DNA of 64,000 nucleotides from an uncultured Clostridium sp. (lineage in GTDB: Bacteria > Bacillota > Clostridia > UBA1212 > UBA1255): assembly GCA_900543695.1 (NCBI GenBank), contig UQSG01000004.1:38815-102814 (forward strand). Direction: 5' to 3'. This document shows positions 19,201-28,416 of the stretch, piece by piece (the first letter of the stretch is position 1; the number at the start of each line of letters is the position of its first letter). The notes beneath the pieces are model-generated. The model searched no databases, was not told the origin of the DNA, and saw nothing but the letters and a program-made list of their open reading frames with translations. The position numbers were made by a program, and so were the translations under genes.

Positions 19201-20586
19201 TCAGTCCTCGTGCTCATACGGATAATTTCCGGTAAAGCATCCGTCGCAGAAGCTGCAGCGGATCTCCGGGACGATTTCCTTTAGACGCTCCACCGGCATA
19301 AAGCCGAGAGAATCCGCGCCGAGCATCCTGCAGATTTCATCGACTGTATAATGGCAGGCCAGAAGATGCTCCTTTGAAGGAATATCCGTGCCAAAATAGC
19401 AGGGCCATATAAAAGGCGGCGCACTGATCCGCATATGGACTTCTTTCGCCCCCGCTTCCTTCAGCATTTCCACAAGCTTTGCGGAGGTGGTGCCGCGGAC
19501 GATGGAGTCGTCTACCAGCACGATCCGTTTTCCTTTCACGGCGTCCTTCAAAACGTTGATCTTCAGTCGTACCGCCGTAGTTCTCTGCTCCTGCGAGGGC
19601 TGTATGAAGGTCCTCCCGACATACCGGTTGATGACGAGCGCTTTCCCATACGGGATCCCCGCGGCCTGGGCGTATCCGATCGCGGCGTCGATGCCGGAGT
19701 CCGGAACGGCCGCCACAAGATCCGCCTCCACGGGATACGTTTCCGAAAGAATTTTACCCGTCAGCTTTCTGGCCTCATGTACGCTCATGCCCTCAATGAC
19801 GGAATCAGAGCGCGCAAAATAAAGATATTCGAAAATACAGATCCGGGAAGTCCTCGGATCTCCGCAGTTGCTGCGGATTGTGCGCATTCCGTCGGCGTCG
19901 ATCACAACGACCTCTCCCGGCTCGACTTCCCGCACATACTCCGCCCGCACCGTGTCCAGCGCGCACGTTTCAGAAGCGATCACAAAAGAATTATCGATCC
20001 GGCCAATACACAGGGGACGCATTCCCTGGGGATCCCGACATGCAATCAGCTTTTGCGGACTCATCATAACGAGAGAGTAGGAACCCTTCAGCTCTTTCAT
20101 GACCTCCGCAAGCGCCGTTTCCACACGCCCCGTCTTCATGCGCGCGCGGGCCAGCAGGTGCATGATGATCTCCGTATCGTTCGTGGTCTGGAAAATTGCC
20201 CCGTCCAGCTCCAGACGATGCTTCAATTCACGATAATTCGAAAGGTTGCCGTTTACGGCCATCGCAAGCTGTCCCTTGACATACCGGCTTACGAGCGGCT
20301 GCGCGTTAAGCACGCTGTTCTCCCCCGTCGTACTGTAGCGCACGTGCCCGATCGCCATTCTGCCTTTCAGCTTATCGAGCACGTCAGACGAGAAGACCTC
20401 CTGCACGAGGCCTCTGTCTTTATATAATGTAATTTCCCGGTCCTTGTTAATGGCAATGCCGGCGCTTTCCTGTCCTCTGTGCTGCAGAGCGAACAGCCCG
20501 GCGTATGTGATGCGCGCGGTGTCAAAGCCGTCGTTGTCAAACATGGCGAAAACGCCGCATTCTTCATGTAGCCCATCTGTCATCAT
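19201..20586 (-). CDS. purF: Amidophosphoribosyltransferase
   Basis: 461 residues. It commits PRPP and glutamine to purine synthesis. The N-terminal Ntn glutaminase domain has its nucleophile cysteine in EECGVF (residue 10), behind a short propeptide that is normally removed. The phosphoribosyltransferase signature VLVDDSIVRGTT (near 355) is intact. The PRPP loop and the late CSFCDGCFTG segment contain cysteines placed as in Fe-S-bearing PurF proteins of Bacillus type. Second gene of the operon. Confidence 0.97.
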   Translation of the reverse strand: MMTDGLHEECGVFAMFDNDGFDTARITYAGLFALQHRGQESAGIAINKDREITLYKDRGLVQEVFSSDVLDKLKGRMAIGHVRYSTTGENSVLNAQPLVSRYVKGQLAMAVNGNLSNYRELKHRLELDGAIFQTTNDTEIIMHLLARARMKTGRVETALAEVMKELKGSYSLVMMSPQKLIACRDPQGMRPLCIGRIDNSFVIASETCALDTVRAEYVREVEPGEVVVIDADGMRTIRSNCGDPRTSRICIFEYLYFARSDSVIEGMSVHEARKLTGKILSETYPVEADLVAAVPDSGIDAAIGYAQAAGIPYGKALVINRYVGRTFIQPSQEQRTTAVRLKINVLKDAVKGKRIVLVDDSIVRGTTSAKLVEMLKEAGAKEVHMRISAPPFIWPCYFGTDIPSKEHLLACHYTVDEICRMLGADSLGFMPVERLKEIVPEIRCSFCDGCFTGNYPYEHED

Positions 20587-20662
20587 TTTTGCAAAAGTCT
20601 CCTTTTATTTCAGGGTAAAATGTCGGAATGCCGTATACGCAAACCGTGTACGGCATCCGCTG

Positions 20663-21382
20663 TCAGGCTTTTTTGAATAATTTGTTGAACACCTCGTTGT
20701 ACGCCTCCTCCACGCCGCCGAGGTCTCTGCGGAACCTGTCCTTGTCAAGCTTTTCTTTTGTTTTTGCATCCCAAAGCCGACAGGTGTCGGGCGAAATCTC
20801 ATCTGCAAGAATAATCTTTCCTCCCAGCGCCGGACAGCGTCCGAATTCAATTTTAAAGTCTACGAGAATAATGCCTACTTTTTCGAAAATCTCGCGGAGC
20901 GCATCGTTGACCGCAAACGTCATAGCCGCGATTTGATCCAGTTCCTCCCTGGTCGCAAGTCCGAGCGCGATCGCATGATAATCGTTAATCAGGGGATCTC
21001 CGAGTTCGTCGTTTTTATAGCTGTATTCAAGGATCGTGCAATTCAGCGCGGAGCCCTCCGGAACGCCGTAGCGCTTGGAAAAGCTGCCCGCAGCGACGTT
21101 TCTCACAATGACCTCGAGCGGAACAATTTCCACCCTCCGGACGGCGGTTTCCCGGTCGCTGAGCTCTTCGATGTAGTGCGTCGGAATTCCCTTCTCCTCC
21201 AGAAGCCGGAACATCAAATTGGACATTCTGTTATTGATCACGCCTTTTCCTGCGATCGTACCTTTCTTGAGCCCGTTGAAGGCCGTCGCGTCATCCTTGT
21301 ATTCAACAATATATACGTTCTCGTCATCGGTCTTGTAAACCTTTTTCGCCTTGCCCTCGTACAGCATTTCCAATTTCTTCAT
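20663..21382 (-). CDS. purC: Phosphoribosylaminoimidazole-succinocarboxamide synthase (SAICAR synthetase)
   Basis: 239 residues from the ATG at 21382. It joins CAIR and aspartate with ATP. The N-terminal LYEGKAKKVY, the VPLEVIVRN signature followed by AAGSFSKRYGV, and LADEISPDTCRLWD are all intact. The open frame continues 64 codons upstream, but that extension has no homology, and a GGAAAGG site is spaced for 21382. First gene of the pur run and directly behind the 21440-21468 promoter. Confidence 0.96.
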   Translation of the reverse strand: MKKLEMLYEGKAKKVYKTDDENVYIVEYKDDATAFNGLKKGTIAGKGVINNRMSNLMFRLLEEKGIPTHYIEELSDRETAVRRVEIVPLEVIVRNVAAGSFSKRYGVPEGSALNCTILEYSYKNDELGDPLINDYHAIALGLATREELDQIAAMTFAVNDALREIFEKVGIILVDFKIEFGRCPALGGKIILADEISPDTCRLWDAKTKEKLDKDRFRRDLGGVEEAYNEVFNKLFKKA

Positions 21383-21439
21383 GTTCCGCATCCTTTCCGT
21401 TCTTTGATTTCCGGGAATCCGAAAAAAAGCAACGGATCT

Positions 21440-21468
21440 ATTGTAGCATACAGCCCATGCTTTTTCAA
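21440..21468 (-). promoter_or_regulatory. Promoter of the purC-purF-purB-purA operon
   Basis: Minus strand: -35 TTGAAA (21463-21468), exact 17-bp spacer, -10 TACAAT (21440-21445), about 58 bp before purC. I see no purine-riboswitch fold between it and the gene. The leader is too short for one. Confidence 0.75.
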
Positions 21469-21608
21469 TGAATCGCGGAAAAAATGATATGAAGATTTTT
21501 ACAGATTCGTCAGCAGCCACCTTATAAGATCTGCAGAAACAATACGGGCCGCCTTTACAATCTAAGAAAAGCACGATAAAATATTACATCATGTAAGGAA
21601 GGATTTTT

Positions 21609-22176
21609 ATGAAAGCAGCGAGAAATATAATGTTCAGCGCGGCGATAATATTGTTTCTGCTTGTCATTGGGATGGACGGAATCTTCGAGGATTTGCAATT
21701 TTATTATCGAGGCGTGGATCAAACCGGCTTCCAAATCATTACCGGGTGTGTGATTGCAGTATTTTTATTGATCGGTATTTCATTGCATTTCGCTGTTCTT
21801 GTAAAAGAGAAACGAAAGCGCACGAGTGCGGTCGTCGGGACGGCTGCGATCGTTTTGTTTGCTGCGGCCTACTTTGGCGTCTGTGCCTTGGGAAACGGCA
21901 GGGATGCAGATCTGAAATATTTTTCGTTTTCTTCCCCAAACAGCGAATATTCCATTGTGATTTCGGAAGCGCGTGATTTTTTAGGAAACGGAAGAATCAG
22001 CGTTTTTCAGAGGATCAACGCGTTCCTGATGCGGGAAAAGGGCTACATTCAGACCGTAGACAGATGGAATTCCCCGTTTTCCGACAATCTGTATTCGATT
22101 GAATGGGGGCGATGGCCAGGTCACGATCCATTATTGGGAAGAGGAATGGAAAGAGACGGTCGTGGCGCTGGAATAA
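21609..22176 (+). pseudogene. Small membrane protein with an apparent frameshift in a G-run
   Basis: Two N-terminal membrane helices (about 9-24 and 44-62), a third near 77-95, then an outer domain starting LKYFSFSSPNSEYSIVISEA. In the frame of the start codon the protein runs past 22105-22109, a run of five G, into unlikely sequence ending at 22223. Removing one G there gives W-G-D-G-Q-V-T-I-H-Y-W and a clean end at 22176 (KETVVALE stop), with natural composition. This is therefore either a disrupted gene or a single-base sequence error. The family is not recognised with certainty; it recalls DUF5412-type small membrane proteins. AAGGAAGG precedes the ATG. Confidence 0.6.
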
Positions 22177-22249
22177 CGCAAGGGCGCAAGCGGAGGGCTG
22201 CCGCCTGGTATCTATGTGAATAGCCCTCTCGCTGTTCCCGCGCGGCCGG

Positions 22250-24178
22250 TCAGTCCTCTGCCGCCGTTTCTTCGCGCATCTGCCGTTTGCTGATTTCCTC
22301 GCTGAGCTCGGAGATAAAAAGCTCAAGTTCCTTCTGTCCCTCGTCTCCCGCAAATCTGCTTCTTACGGAAACCAGACCGTTTTCTTCTTCTTTCTGTCCG
22401 ACGACAAGCATATACGGCACGCGTTCGTTTCGCGCTTCGCGGATTTTATATCCGATCTTCTCCGGACGCTCGTCAAGCTCACAGCGGATTCCCGCCCCCT
22501 TCAGCCGCGCCATTACCTGAGCGCCGTATCCGATATGCTTATCGGATATCGGGAGGATTTTTACCTGAACCGGAGAAAGCCAGGTCGGGAACTTCCCGGC
22601 AAAATGCTCCGTCAAAATGCCGATAAACCGCTCGATGGAGCCGAAGCAGACGCGGTGGATCATAATCGGCCGATGCATTTCTCCATCCGCTCCGATATAT
22701 TCCGCTTCAAAGCGCTGCGGAAGCTGGAAGTCCAGCTGTATGGTCCCGCACTGCCAGGTCCTGCCGATGGCGTCGACCAGGTGAAAATCAATTTTCGGTC
22801 CGTAGAACGCGCCGTCCCCTTCATTTACGGTATAATCCAGCTGCATATCCTCCAGCGCCTTCCGGAGTCCTTCCGTTGCCAGCTCCCAGTCCTCATCGCT
22901 GCCCATCGAGTCCTCCGGTCTGGTGGAAAGCTCAATAAAGTATTTGAATCCGAAAAGCTGATAGACCTCGTCGATCAGCCGGACCACGCCTTTGATCTCA
23001 TCCCGGATCTGCTCCGGCGTCATAAAGATGTGGGCGTCGTCCTGATTAAAGCACCTTACGCGCATCAGCCCGTGCAGAGCGCCCGATTTTTCATGACGGT
23101 GTACCAGTCCAACCTCCGCGATGCGCAGCGGCAGCTCGCGGTATGAATGCGGCTTGGATTTGTAGACCAGCATACCGCCGGGACAGTTCATGGGCTTGAC
23201 GGCAAAATCCTCTCCGTCGATTACGGTCGTATACATGTTTTCTTTATAGTGCTCCCAGTGTCCCGAGGTCTCCCACAGCCGGCGGTTCAGCATAATAGGC
23301 GTGGAAATTTCCACATACCCCTCCCGCTCGTGAATTTCACGCCAATATTGCATCAGCGTGTTTTTCAGCACCATTCCCTTTGGTAAAAAGAATGGGAAGC
23401 CGGGGCCCTCGTCCGCGAACAGAAACAGCTCCAGCTCCTTGCCCAGTTTCCTGTGGTCGCGTTTCTTTGCCTCTTCCAGCATGGTAAGGTACGCTTCCAG
23501 ATCCGAGCTTTTGGGATACGCCGTTCCGTAAATTCTGGTCAGCATTTTATTTTTCTCGCTTCCGCGCCAGTATGCGCCTGCGATTTTCATCAGCTTAATC
23601 GCTTTGACCGCTTTTGTTGACATCAGATGCGGTCCTGCGCACAGATCCGTAAATTCGCCCTGGCGGTACAGGCTGATGGCGGCGTCCTCCGGCAGATCGC
23701 GGATCAGCTCTACTTTATACGGCTCCCCCTTCTCTTCAAAAAACCGGATCGCCTCTTCCCTTGGCAGCTCGTAGCGCTCCAGCGCCAGATTTTCCTTGAC
23801 GATTTTCTTCATTTCCGCTTCGATCGCGGGAAAATCATCCGCGGACAGCGGTTCCTCACTGTCGACGTCATAGTAGAAGCCGTCGTCGACGGAGGGGCCG
23901 ATCGCCAGCTTTACATTCGGATAAAGGCGCTTGAGCGCCTGCGCCAGGATATGCGACGCCGTATGCCGGAATGCGTCTCTGCCGCCTTTTTCTTCAAATG
24001 TAAGGATATTCAGGCGGCAGTCCCGGTCTACCTTCGTTCTCAGATCTACGCGTTCGCCGTCAATTTCTCCTGCGCAGGCTGCTCTTGCAAGGCCCTCGCT
24101 CAGATCCTTTGCAATCTCAAGCACGGTTTTCGTCTCCGCGTATTCGCGGACGGAGCCGTCTTTCAATGTAATTTTCAT
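22250..24178 (-). CDS. thrS: Threonyl-tRNA synthetase
   Basis: About 642 residues from the ATG at 24178, where AAAGGAG lies upstream; the open frame extends further into the T-box leader and is not coding there. The TGS domain comes first (KITLKDGSVREY). The SAD editing domain follows with HTASHILAQAL. The class II core carries motif 2 with MNCPGGMLVYKS and RVRCFNQDDAHIF, and motif 3 GSIERFIGILTEHF. An anticodon-binding domain closes the protein. Charges tRNA-Thr. Controlled by the T-box immediately upstream. Confidence 0.97.
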   Translation of the reverse strand: MKITLKDGSVREYAETKTVLEIAKDLSEGLARAACAGEIDGERVDLRTKVDRDCRLNILTFEEKGGRDAFRHTASHILAQALKRLYPNVKLAIGPSVDDGFYYDVDSEEPLSADDFPAIEAEMKKIVKENLALERYELPREEAIRFFEEKGEPYKVELIRDLPEDAAISLYRQGEFTDLCAGPHLMSTKAVKAIKLMKIAGAYWRGSEKNKMLTRIYGTAYPKSSDLEAYLTMLEEAKKRDHRKLGKELELFLFADEGPGFPFFLPKGMVLKNTLMQYWREIHEREGYVEISTPIMLNRRLWETSGHWEHYKENMYTTVIDGEDFAVKPMNCPGGMLVYKSKPHSYRELPLRIAEVGLVHRHEKSGALHGLMRVRCFNQDDAHIFMTPEQIRDEIKGVVRLIDEVYQLFGFKYFIELSTRPEDSMGSDEDWELATEGLRKALEDMQLDYTVNEGDGAFYGPKIDFHLVDAIGRTWQCGTIQLDFQLPQRFEAEYIGADGEMHRPIMIHRVCFGSIERFIGILTEHFAGKFPTWLSPVQVKILPISDKHIGYGAQVMARLKGAGIRCELDERPEKIGYKIREARNERVPYMLVVGQKEEENGLVSVRSRFAGDEGQKELELFISELSEEISKRQMREETAAED

Positions 24179-24204
24179 TTCTGCAGTTCTCCTTTCAGTT
24201 TCGG

Positions 24205-24478
24205 TACAACAAAAAACGCCCCTCGCGTTGTCATTTAACGCAAGGGGCGAATCACTCACCGTGGATCCGCGGTTCCACCCTTATTATTCCGGCGGAAGCG
24301 TCCGCGGAACATCTCAAAAGCGATGATAACGGAATCACCGGACCGGATTGGGGCCACTCAGAGGCCGTTTTCCCTTTGTGTTCCGCTGAAAGACTCACAG
24401 CCCGCGGCGCGCTGAACGCCGACCGGTCTCTCTCTCTGGGAGCTTTCCACAAGGTACTCGTCTCGTCAACGTGTTGAG
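24205..24478 (-). promoter_or_regulatory. T-box leader of thrS
   Basis: The conserved T-box AGGGTGGAACCGCGG lies at 24267-24281 on the minus strand. It is followed by a terminator: 13-bp arms starting CGCCCCT (24217-24229 and 24237-24249), with one mismatch, and a T-run at 24211-24216. The ~200 nt before it form the stem I and middle stems. Such leaders sense uncharged cognate tRNA, here tRNA-Thr, and allow read-through only when threonine is short. I did not resolve the specifier codon. Confidence 0.93.
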
Positions 24479-24484
24479 GTATGA

Positions 24485-24513
24485 ATTATAATGCGCAGGC
24501 AGAATTCTGTCAA
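24485..24513 (-). promoter_or_regulatory. Promoter of thrS
   Basis: Minus strand: consensus -35 TTGACA (24508-24513), 17-bp spacer, consensus -10 TATAAT (24485-24490), at the start of the T-box leader. The truncated sirtuin-tail copy ends only about 10 bp upstream of the -35 element. Confidence 0.85.
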
Positions 24514-24521
24514 TAGCAGCA

Positions 24522-24580
24522 GGTCATCCGCCAGAAAGTAAATTTAATGATTCCCGGGGTATTATGTTTATTACGCGCCA
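24522..24580 (-). repeat. Sirtuin-tail repeat, copy E (truncated)
   Basis: Minus strand: the junction box GCGCGTAATAAACAT is followed by codons for N-T-P-G-I-I-K-F-T-F-W-R-M-T. This matches the start of the sirtuin tail, after which similarity stops. Only about 45 bp of the ~180-bp tail remain. It marks the far end of the array, beside the thrS promoter. Confidence 0.7.
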
Positions 24581-24686
24581 TTTTTTGAATTTACTGCACA
24601 TATTAGACTTGAAAATATGTCAAATATCCTTTCTTCTTTGTTATGCATCCTCGGTATTATGAAAGAATTGAATAATAAAAAAACAG

Positions 24687-24722
24687 AAGTGGTCAGTCAC
24701 ACATAAGGGAGGCTGACCACTT
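24687..24722 (-). terminator. Terminator after the first DUF4143 ATPase
   Basis: Perfect 10-bp arms AAGTGGTCAG / CTGACCACTT (24687-24696, 24713-24722), 16-nt loop, then CTG and a run of seven T on the minus strand. Confidence 0.8.
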
Positions 24723-24730
24723 TCTATCAT

Positions 24731-25957
24731 CTATATAAGATTACAAGGAATAAAGCAGTTTTTCTGATCAATCGGTATTACTTCTTCGCACATGCAAACA
24801 ATACCGCCGCTGCCACGTTCTAAGGTTGTCTTGTCGAGTACCTCGTATTTTTTGATTTCTCTGCGATCAGGATTTGCAGATTTTTTGATTTCCAGCGGAT
24901 GAACCAATCCGTTTTCTTCTACAATCACATCAATTTCTTTTGCGTTAGAATCACGGTAGTATGTCAGATTTGCTTTATCTGCTGAGTAAGAAAAACTTTT
25001 CAAAAGCTCAATCACAACATAGTTTTCAAAATAGTGACCGTTTGCGGCGCCATTCATCAGGGTATCTCTGGTAAGCCACATGGACAGATAGGCGCACAGT
25101 CCGGTATCACAGAAATACAGTTTGGGTGTTTTTGTTAATCGCTTCAATTCATTATTGGCAAAGGGCAGCAGAAGATAGACAATGCCTAATCCCTGCAAGA
25201 TACGCAGCCATTCTTTGGCTGTGGGCTGGGAAATGTCGGCTGACTCCGCCAAAGTTTTATAATTTACCTGCTCGGCTGTCAAGGCAGCACAGGCAGTAAG
25301 GAATTTTCGGAAACGTACAGAATCGGTAATACTACCTTCCTCCGCCACATCCCGCATCAGGTAGGTTTCAATATAAGAATTGAAATATTCCTGCCTCTGC
25401 TCGGCATCGGCCCGCAAAGCGTCTGGCATCCCGCCGCGCCAGATATGCTCGAACACATCTACAATATCATTCTTTTTTGCCGTTTTCTGCCGCTCCAAAA
25501 GACACGGCAGAGAGAAATCCAATTTGTTTGCAAAAACTTCTCCATCTACTTCATTTTTGGAAAAGCTGTACAGCTCCAGAATCCCAATCCTTCCGGCCAG
25601 CGTGTCGCGGATATTTTTCATCACCTTATACTGCTGGGAACCCGTCAGCCAGAACAATCCTCTTTCCTCGGTTTCATCACACATAATCTTAATCTGTTCA
25701 AACAGCTCCGGTGCTTTTTGTATCTCGTCAATGATGATAGGAGGCTTATAGGTTTGAAAAAATAAAACGGGATCCGCTTGGGCCAGGATTCTGGCCATTG
25801 TATTATCCATAGAAATGTAAGTGCGGTTTTGTCCCTCAGCCAAATGTTTCAGCATGGTAGTTTTACCAACCTGCCGCGCACCTGTTACAAGCACCGCTTT
25901 GAAAAAGGAACTCATACGCAAAAACTTTCGTTCCAATGCTCGCTCAATGTATCGCAT
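24731..25957 (-). CDS. AAA ATPase with DUF4143 domain (cassette 4 cargo)
   Basis: 408 residues. An N-terminal AAA_14 ATPase has Walker A GARQVGKTT (26-34), Walker B PIIIDEIQ (near 73-80) and a sensor LTGSQQYK (near 104). The C-terminal DUF4143 region carries EIDVIVE ... PLEIKKS, the pattern of a PD-(D/E)XK nuclease-like fold. The function of this large family is unknown; it is abundant in gut bacteria and archaea. GGAGG lies 8 nt before the ATG. It is the sole gene between tail copies D and E and has its own hairpin-flanked promoter region and terminator. Confidence 0.88.
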   Translation of the reverse strand: MRYIERALERKFLRMSSFFKAVLVTGARQVGKTTMLKHLAEGQNRTYISMDNTMARILAQADPVLFFQTYKPPIIIDEIQKAPELFEQIKIMCDETEERGLFWLTGSQQYKVMKNIRDTLAGRIGILELYSFSKNEVDGEVFANKLDFSLPCLLERQKTAKKNDIVDVFEHIWRGGMPDALRADAEQRQEYFNSYIETYLMRDVAEEGSITDSVRFRKFLTACAALTAEQVNYKTLAESADISQPTAKEWLRILQGLGIVYLLLPFANNELKRLTKTPKLYFCDTGLCAYLSMWLTRDTLMNGAANGHYFENYVVIELLKSFSYSADKANLTYYRDSNAKEIDVIVEENGLVHPLEIKKSANPDRREIKKYEVLDKTTLERGSGGIVCMCEEVIPIDQKNCFIPCNLI

Positions 25958-26065
25958 TACATAACCTCCGTAATTTTAGGAAAATACAAAGTTTACTTTA
26001 TTTTATCCTAAAACCCTGTTGCTGTCAACTACAGCAAAGCACATTGAAATTGCGTTTTGCTCCTT

Positions 26066-26099
26066 GATGTAACCAATACAATATATGATTGGTTACATC
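26066..26099. promoter_or_regulatory. Perfect 12-bp inverted repeat upstream of the DUF4143 ATPase
   Basis: GATGTAACCAAT (26066-26077) and ATTGGTTACATC (26088-26099), 10-bp spacer, about 110 bp upstream of the start at 25957. Likely an operator or an RNA hairpin; no T-run follows on the gene strand, so it is not a simple terminator. Confidence 0.55.
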
Positions 26100-26225
26100 C
26101 GCGTAATAGCTATACCTATTTTCAGGTTTCCCGTGCCGAAAAATATTTATTCAAAGCACAAAGGTTGCTTTCTCCTACTGTCAACAGCAGCTGGCACAAA
26201 ATGCGCCTCGGCAGTGAACTGCCAT

Positions 26226-26424
26226 TGAATCTGCTGCTTTTCATTTTAATTCTTTTAATACTTCGCCGATATCCCCATTAATACAGATTGACCGCTCCCC
26301 AATTTCCCTTGGCGCATAGGCCTCCCCGTAATTCACACAGGCATACACAGCTCCCGGGTTCTGATACGTCATCCTCCAGAACGGATACTTGATGATGACG
26401 GGGGTATTATGTTCCTTGCGCACC
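26226..26424 (-). repeat. Sirtuin-tail repeat, copy D
   Basis: Full tail copy, 199 bp. It encodes HNTPVIIKYPFWRMTY and then ACVNYGEAYAPREI ... DIGEVLKELK with a stop, about three quarters identical in protein to the intact sirtuin end and the most diverged of the copies. Minus-strand junction box GGTGCGCAAGGAACAT precedes it and CAGCAGATTCA follows the stop. Read from an ATG at 26438 it forms a 65-residue frame lacking every catalytic residue of the sirtuin, so it is better treated as a gene remnant. Confidence 0.8.
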
Positions 26425-26440
26425 CGAAATAAAGTCATTT

Positions 26441-27901
26441 TTATAGTTTTCCGTTTTGTCCCTCTGCTTCTGCCTTTCCTAAGAGATAGAGGAAGGCGGT
26501 GGCTGGGACGCGCAGAATGGGTACTTTTGTTTCGTGTTTGGTGGTGCCAAAATCATCAAGCCGTTTTGTGATTAAAAAGGCGTCTGTGACTTTGGATTTT
26601 TCGTCCTGGCATAGCTCGACAATAGCATCCGCCGCCGCGATATGGGAATTGTTGCGGTATTTCACTTCGCAGAGAATCTTCTGGCGGGGAAGCTCTACCA
26701 CCACATCAACCTCTTTCTGATTGTCCTTTGCCTTTCTGAAATAGCCGAGGCTTGCCGTGCTACCCTGATAGAAGGAAACCATATGCTTGTAGACGGTGGT
26801 TTCCACCATTGCGCCCAGCTCCTTTTCGTCCGAAAGCACATCGTCAATCATCAGCACTGCATTGCGGATGGCCGCATCTGCAATAAAAATTTTCGGTTTT
26901 CCTTTTAGCGCGCCCTTGCTGCCCACATCCACCGGCTTTGCCAGATAAATGAGATTGGACATTTCCAGCGCCTTGATGTAGCTTTCAATGGTTGTGATAG
27001 AGGTATTCTCCAGTTCTTTCGCCGCCGTTGTTGCGTTAAAAATTTCCGTGGAGTTCATACACAGATAGAGAAACAGTTTTTCCATCAAAAACGGGCTTCG
27101 GATATTAAAGAGGGACAGCACATCCCGCTTGATTACCTTATCCACCACATCCTCCCGCAGCATTCTCTGCGCGTAGGCGTCATCGTCCGATAGTACCAGC
27201 TCCGGGAAACCGCCGATCATAAGATAACGGTTAAAATGATTTTGCAGCGGGGTGAACTGATCCATTAAATCGCCAAGCTGCGCCGGACTCATACTTTTAA
27301 GCTCGGATAAGCGTAAATCATCCGGCAGGAGCGGCAAATCCAGATCAAGCAGCCTGCAATACTCATAAAAGGACATCGTCGGTATTTTCAGAACGCTCCA
27401 CCGTCCTGTGCCGCTGTCTGCGGAACCCTTTTCCAAAACAGGGCTGGCGGATCCCGTGGCGATCAGCCGGATATCCTTCCGGCTGTCGTAGATTACCTTC
27501 ATCCAGAGTTCCCAATTATCGGTGTACTGCACTTCATCAAAGAAAACATACCTTGTGCCAGTGATAGGGTACATCGCTTCATAAATGGACAGCACATTCT
27601 CCGCGCTTTCGAGTTTCAGAATCGGATTATCAAAGGTAGCGTACAGGATATTTCTGGGATTTACGCCTTCGTCAATCAGGTGGTCGATGATCTGATACAG
27701 AATCGTCGTTTTGCCCACGCGCCTCATGCCGGATAAAACGGCAAACCTTCGGATACTCTTATGGGTGAGCGTTTTCAAAGCCTCGTAATAGGCCAGTCTC
27801 TTCTGCGGCTTGCTTTCTTCCTTGATGGCAGAAGGTATGCGCCACCACGGGTTATATTGCCGCAATACTTTTATGACCTGTTCATCATTTACAATCGCCA
27901 T
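26441..27901 (-). CDS. AAA ATPase of the DUF4143-like class (cassette 3 cargo)
   Basis: About 486 residues from the ATG at 27901 (MAIVNDEQ), chosen because GGAGGTG lies just upstream; the longer frame has no site. Walker A SGMRRVGKTT, Walker B YVFFDEVQY. The C-terminal part keeps KEVDVVVE ... LCEVKYR, again PD-(D/E)XK-like. It is clearly a different subfamily from the ATPases at 24731 and 30391, so the three are not tandem duplicates. Sole gene between tail copies C and D; its stop lies 17 bp from the junction box of copy D. Confidence 0.87.
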   Translation of the reverse strand: MAIVNDEQVIKVLRQYNPWWRIPSAIKEESKPQKRLAYYEALKTLTHKSIRRFAVLSGMRRVGKTTILYQIIDHLIDEGVNPRNILYATFDNPILKLESAENVLSIYEAMYPITGTRYVFFDEVQYTDNWELWMKVIYDSRKDIRLIATGSASPVLEKGSADSGTGRWSVLKIPTMSFYEYCRLLDLDLPLLPDDLRLSELKSMSPAQLGDLMDQFTPLQNHFNRYLMIGGFPELVLSDDDAYAQRMLREDVVDKVIKRDVLSLFNIRSPFLMEKLFLYLCMNSTEIFNATTAAKELENTSITTIESYIKALEMSNLIYLAKPVDVGSKGALKGKPKIFIADAAIRNAVLMIDDVLSDEKELGAMVETTVYKHMVSFYQGSTASLGYFRKAKDNQKEVDVVVELPRQKILCEVKYRNNSHIAAADAIVELCQDEKSKVTDAFLITKRLDDFGTTKHETKVPILRVPATAFLYLLGKAEAEGQNGKL

Positions 27902-28159
27902 AATACACCTCCATAATACTATATTTCCAACGAGGTTTTGCAATTATACTATCGCTTTTATCTCGGAGTTTGTAAAGTATATTATATCAACAGCCAAAAT
28001 GAATTGCAAGCTATCTTTTAGAAACAGACGCATCCCTGTCATCATCTTCATTTTACCCTATCTTCATCATTATGCTCGGAAATGACAGAGATTAGCATGG
28101 TGTCGACGGAGATAATATTCCTATTTTTGTGTATTGATATATTTTTATCGGAACACCTT

Positions 28160-28357
28160 TGAATCTGCTGTTTTCATTTTAATTTTTTTATTACTTCGCC
28201 AATATCCTCATCAATGCAGATAGAACGATTCACAATTTCTCTTGGCGCATAGGCTTCCCCCAGGTTGACGCAGGCATAAACCGCCCGGAGATTCTCCGCT
28301 GTCATTCTCCAGAAGGAAAATTTCACTATGCCGGGAGTGTTATGTTTATTGCGCACC
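28160..28357 (-). repeat. Sirtuin-tail repeat, copy C
   Basis: 198-bp copy of the sirtuin 3' end, nearly identical to the end of the intact gene: only about two base differences over ~140 bp between the CACTATGCC and CCAATATCC landmarks. Minus-strand junction box GGTGCGCAATAAACAT precedes the N-T-P-G codon run, and ACAGCAGATTCA follows the stop. A 65-residue frame from an ATG at 28371 is open but consists only of the sirtuin's last ~52 residues. Confidence 0.85.
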
Positions 28358-28416
28358 AAAAATGAAATCATTCAGAACTTGTAAAGCAAGAATCGGCCTT
28401 ATTTGCAGCCTTTTCC

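Noticed and set aside
19435..20427. Open frame of 330 codons opposite purF
   Set aside because: Shadow frame; purF on the other strand has complete motifs.
21383..21574. N-terminal extension of purC
   Set aside because: The extension crosses the promoter at 21440-21468 and has no homology; the ribosome site fits 21382.
21383..21600. Purine riboswitch upstream of purC
   Set aside because: The leader between the promoter and purC is only ~55 nt and shows no riboswitch core.
24179..24259. N-terminal extension of thrS
   Set aside because: It lies in the T-box terminator stem and is not part of the synthetase.
26241..28371. 65-codon frames at 26241-26438 and 28174-28371 as independent small genes
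   Set aside because: They encode only the last ~52 residues of the sirtuin plus the junction box and lack the NAD site, catalytic residues and zinc ligands. They are better explained as repeat copies, though a small-protein role cannot be excluded.
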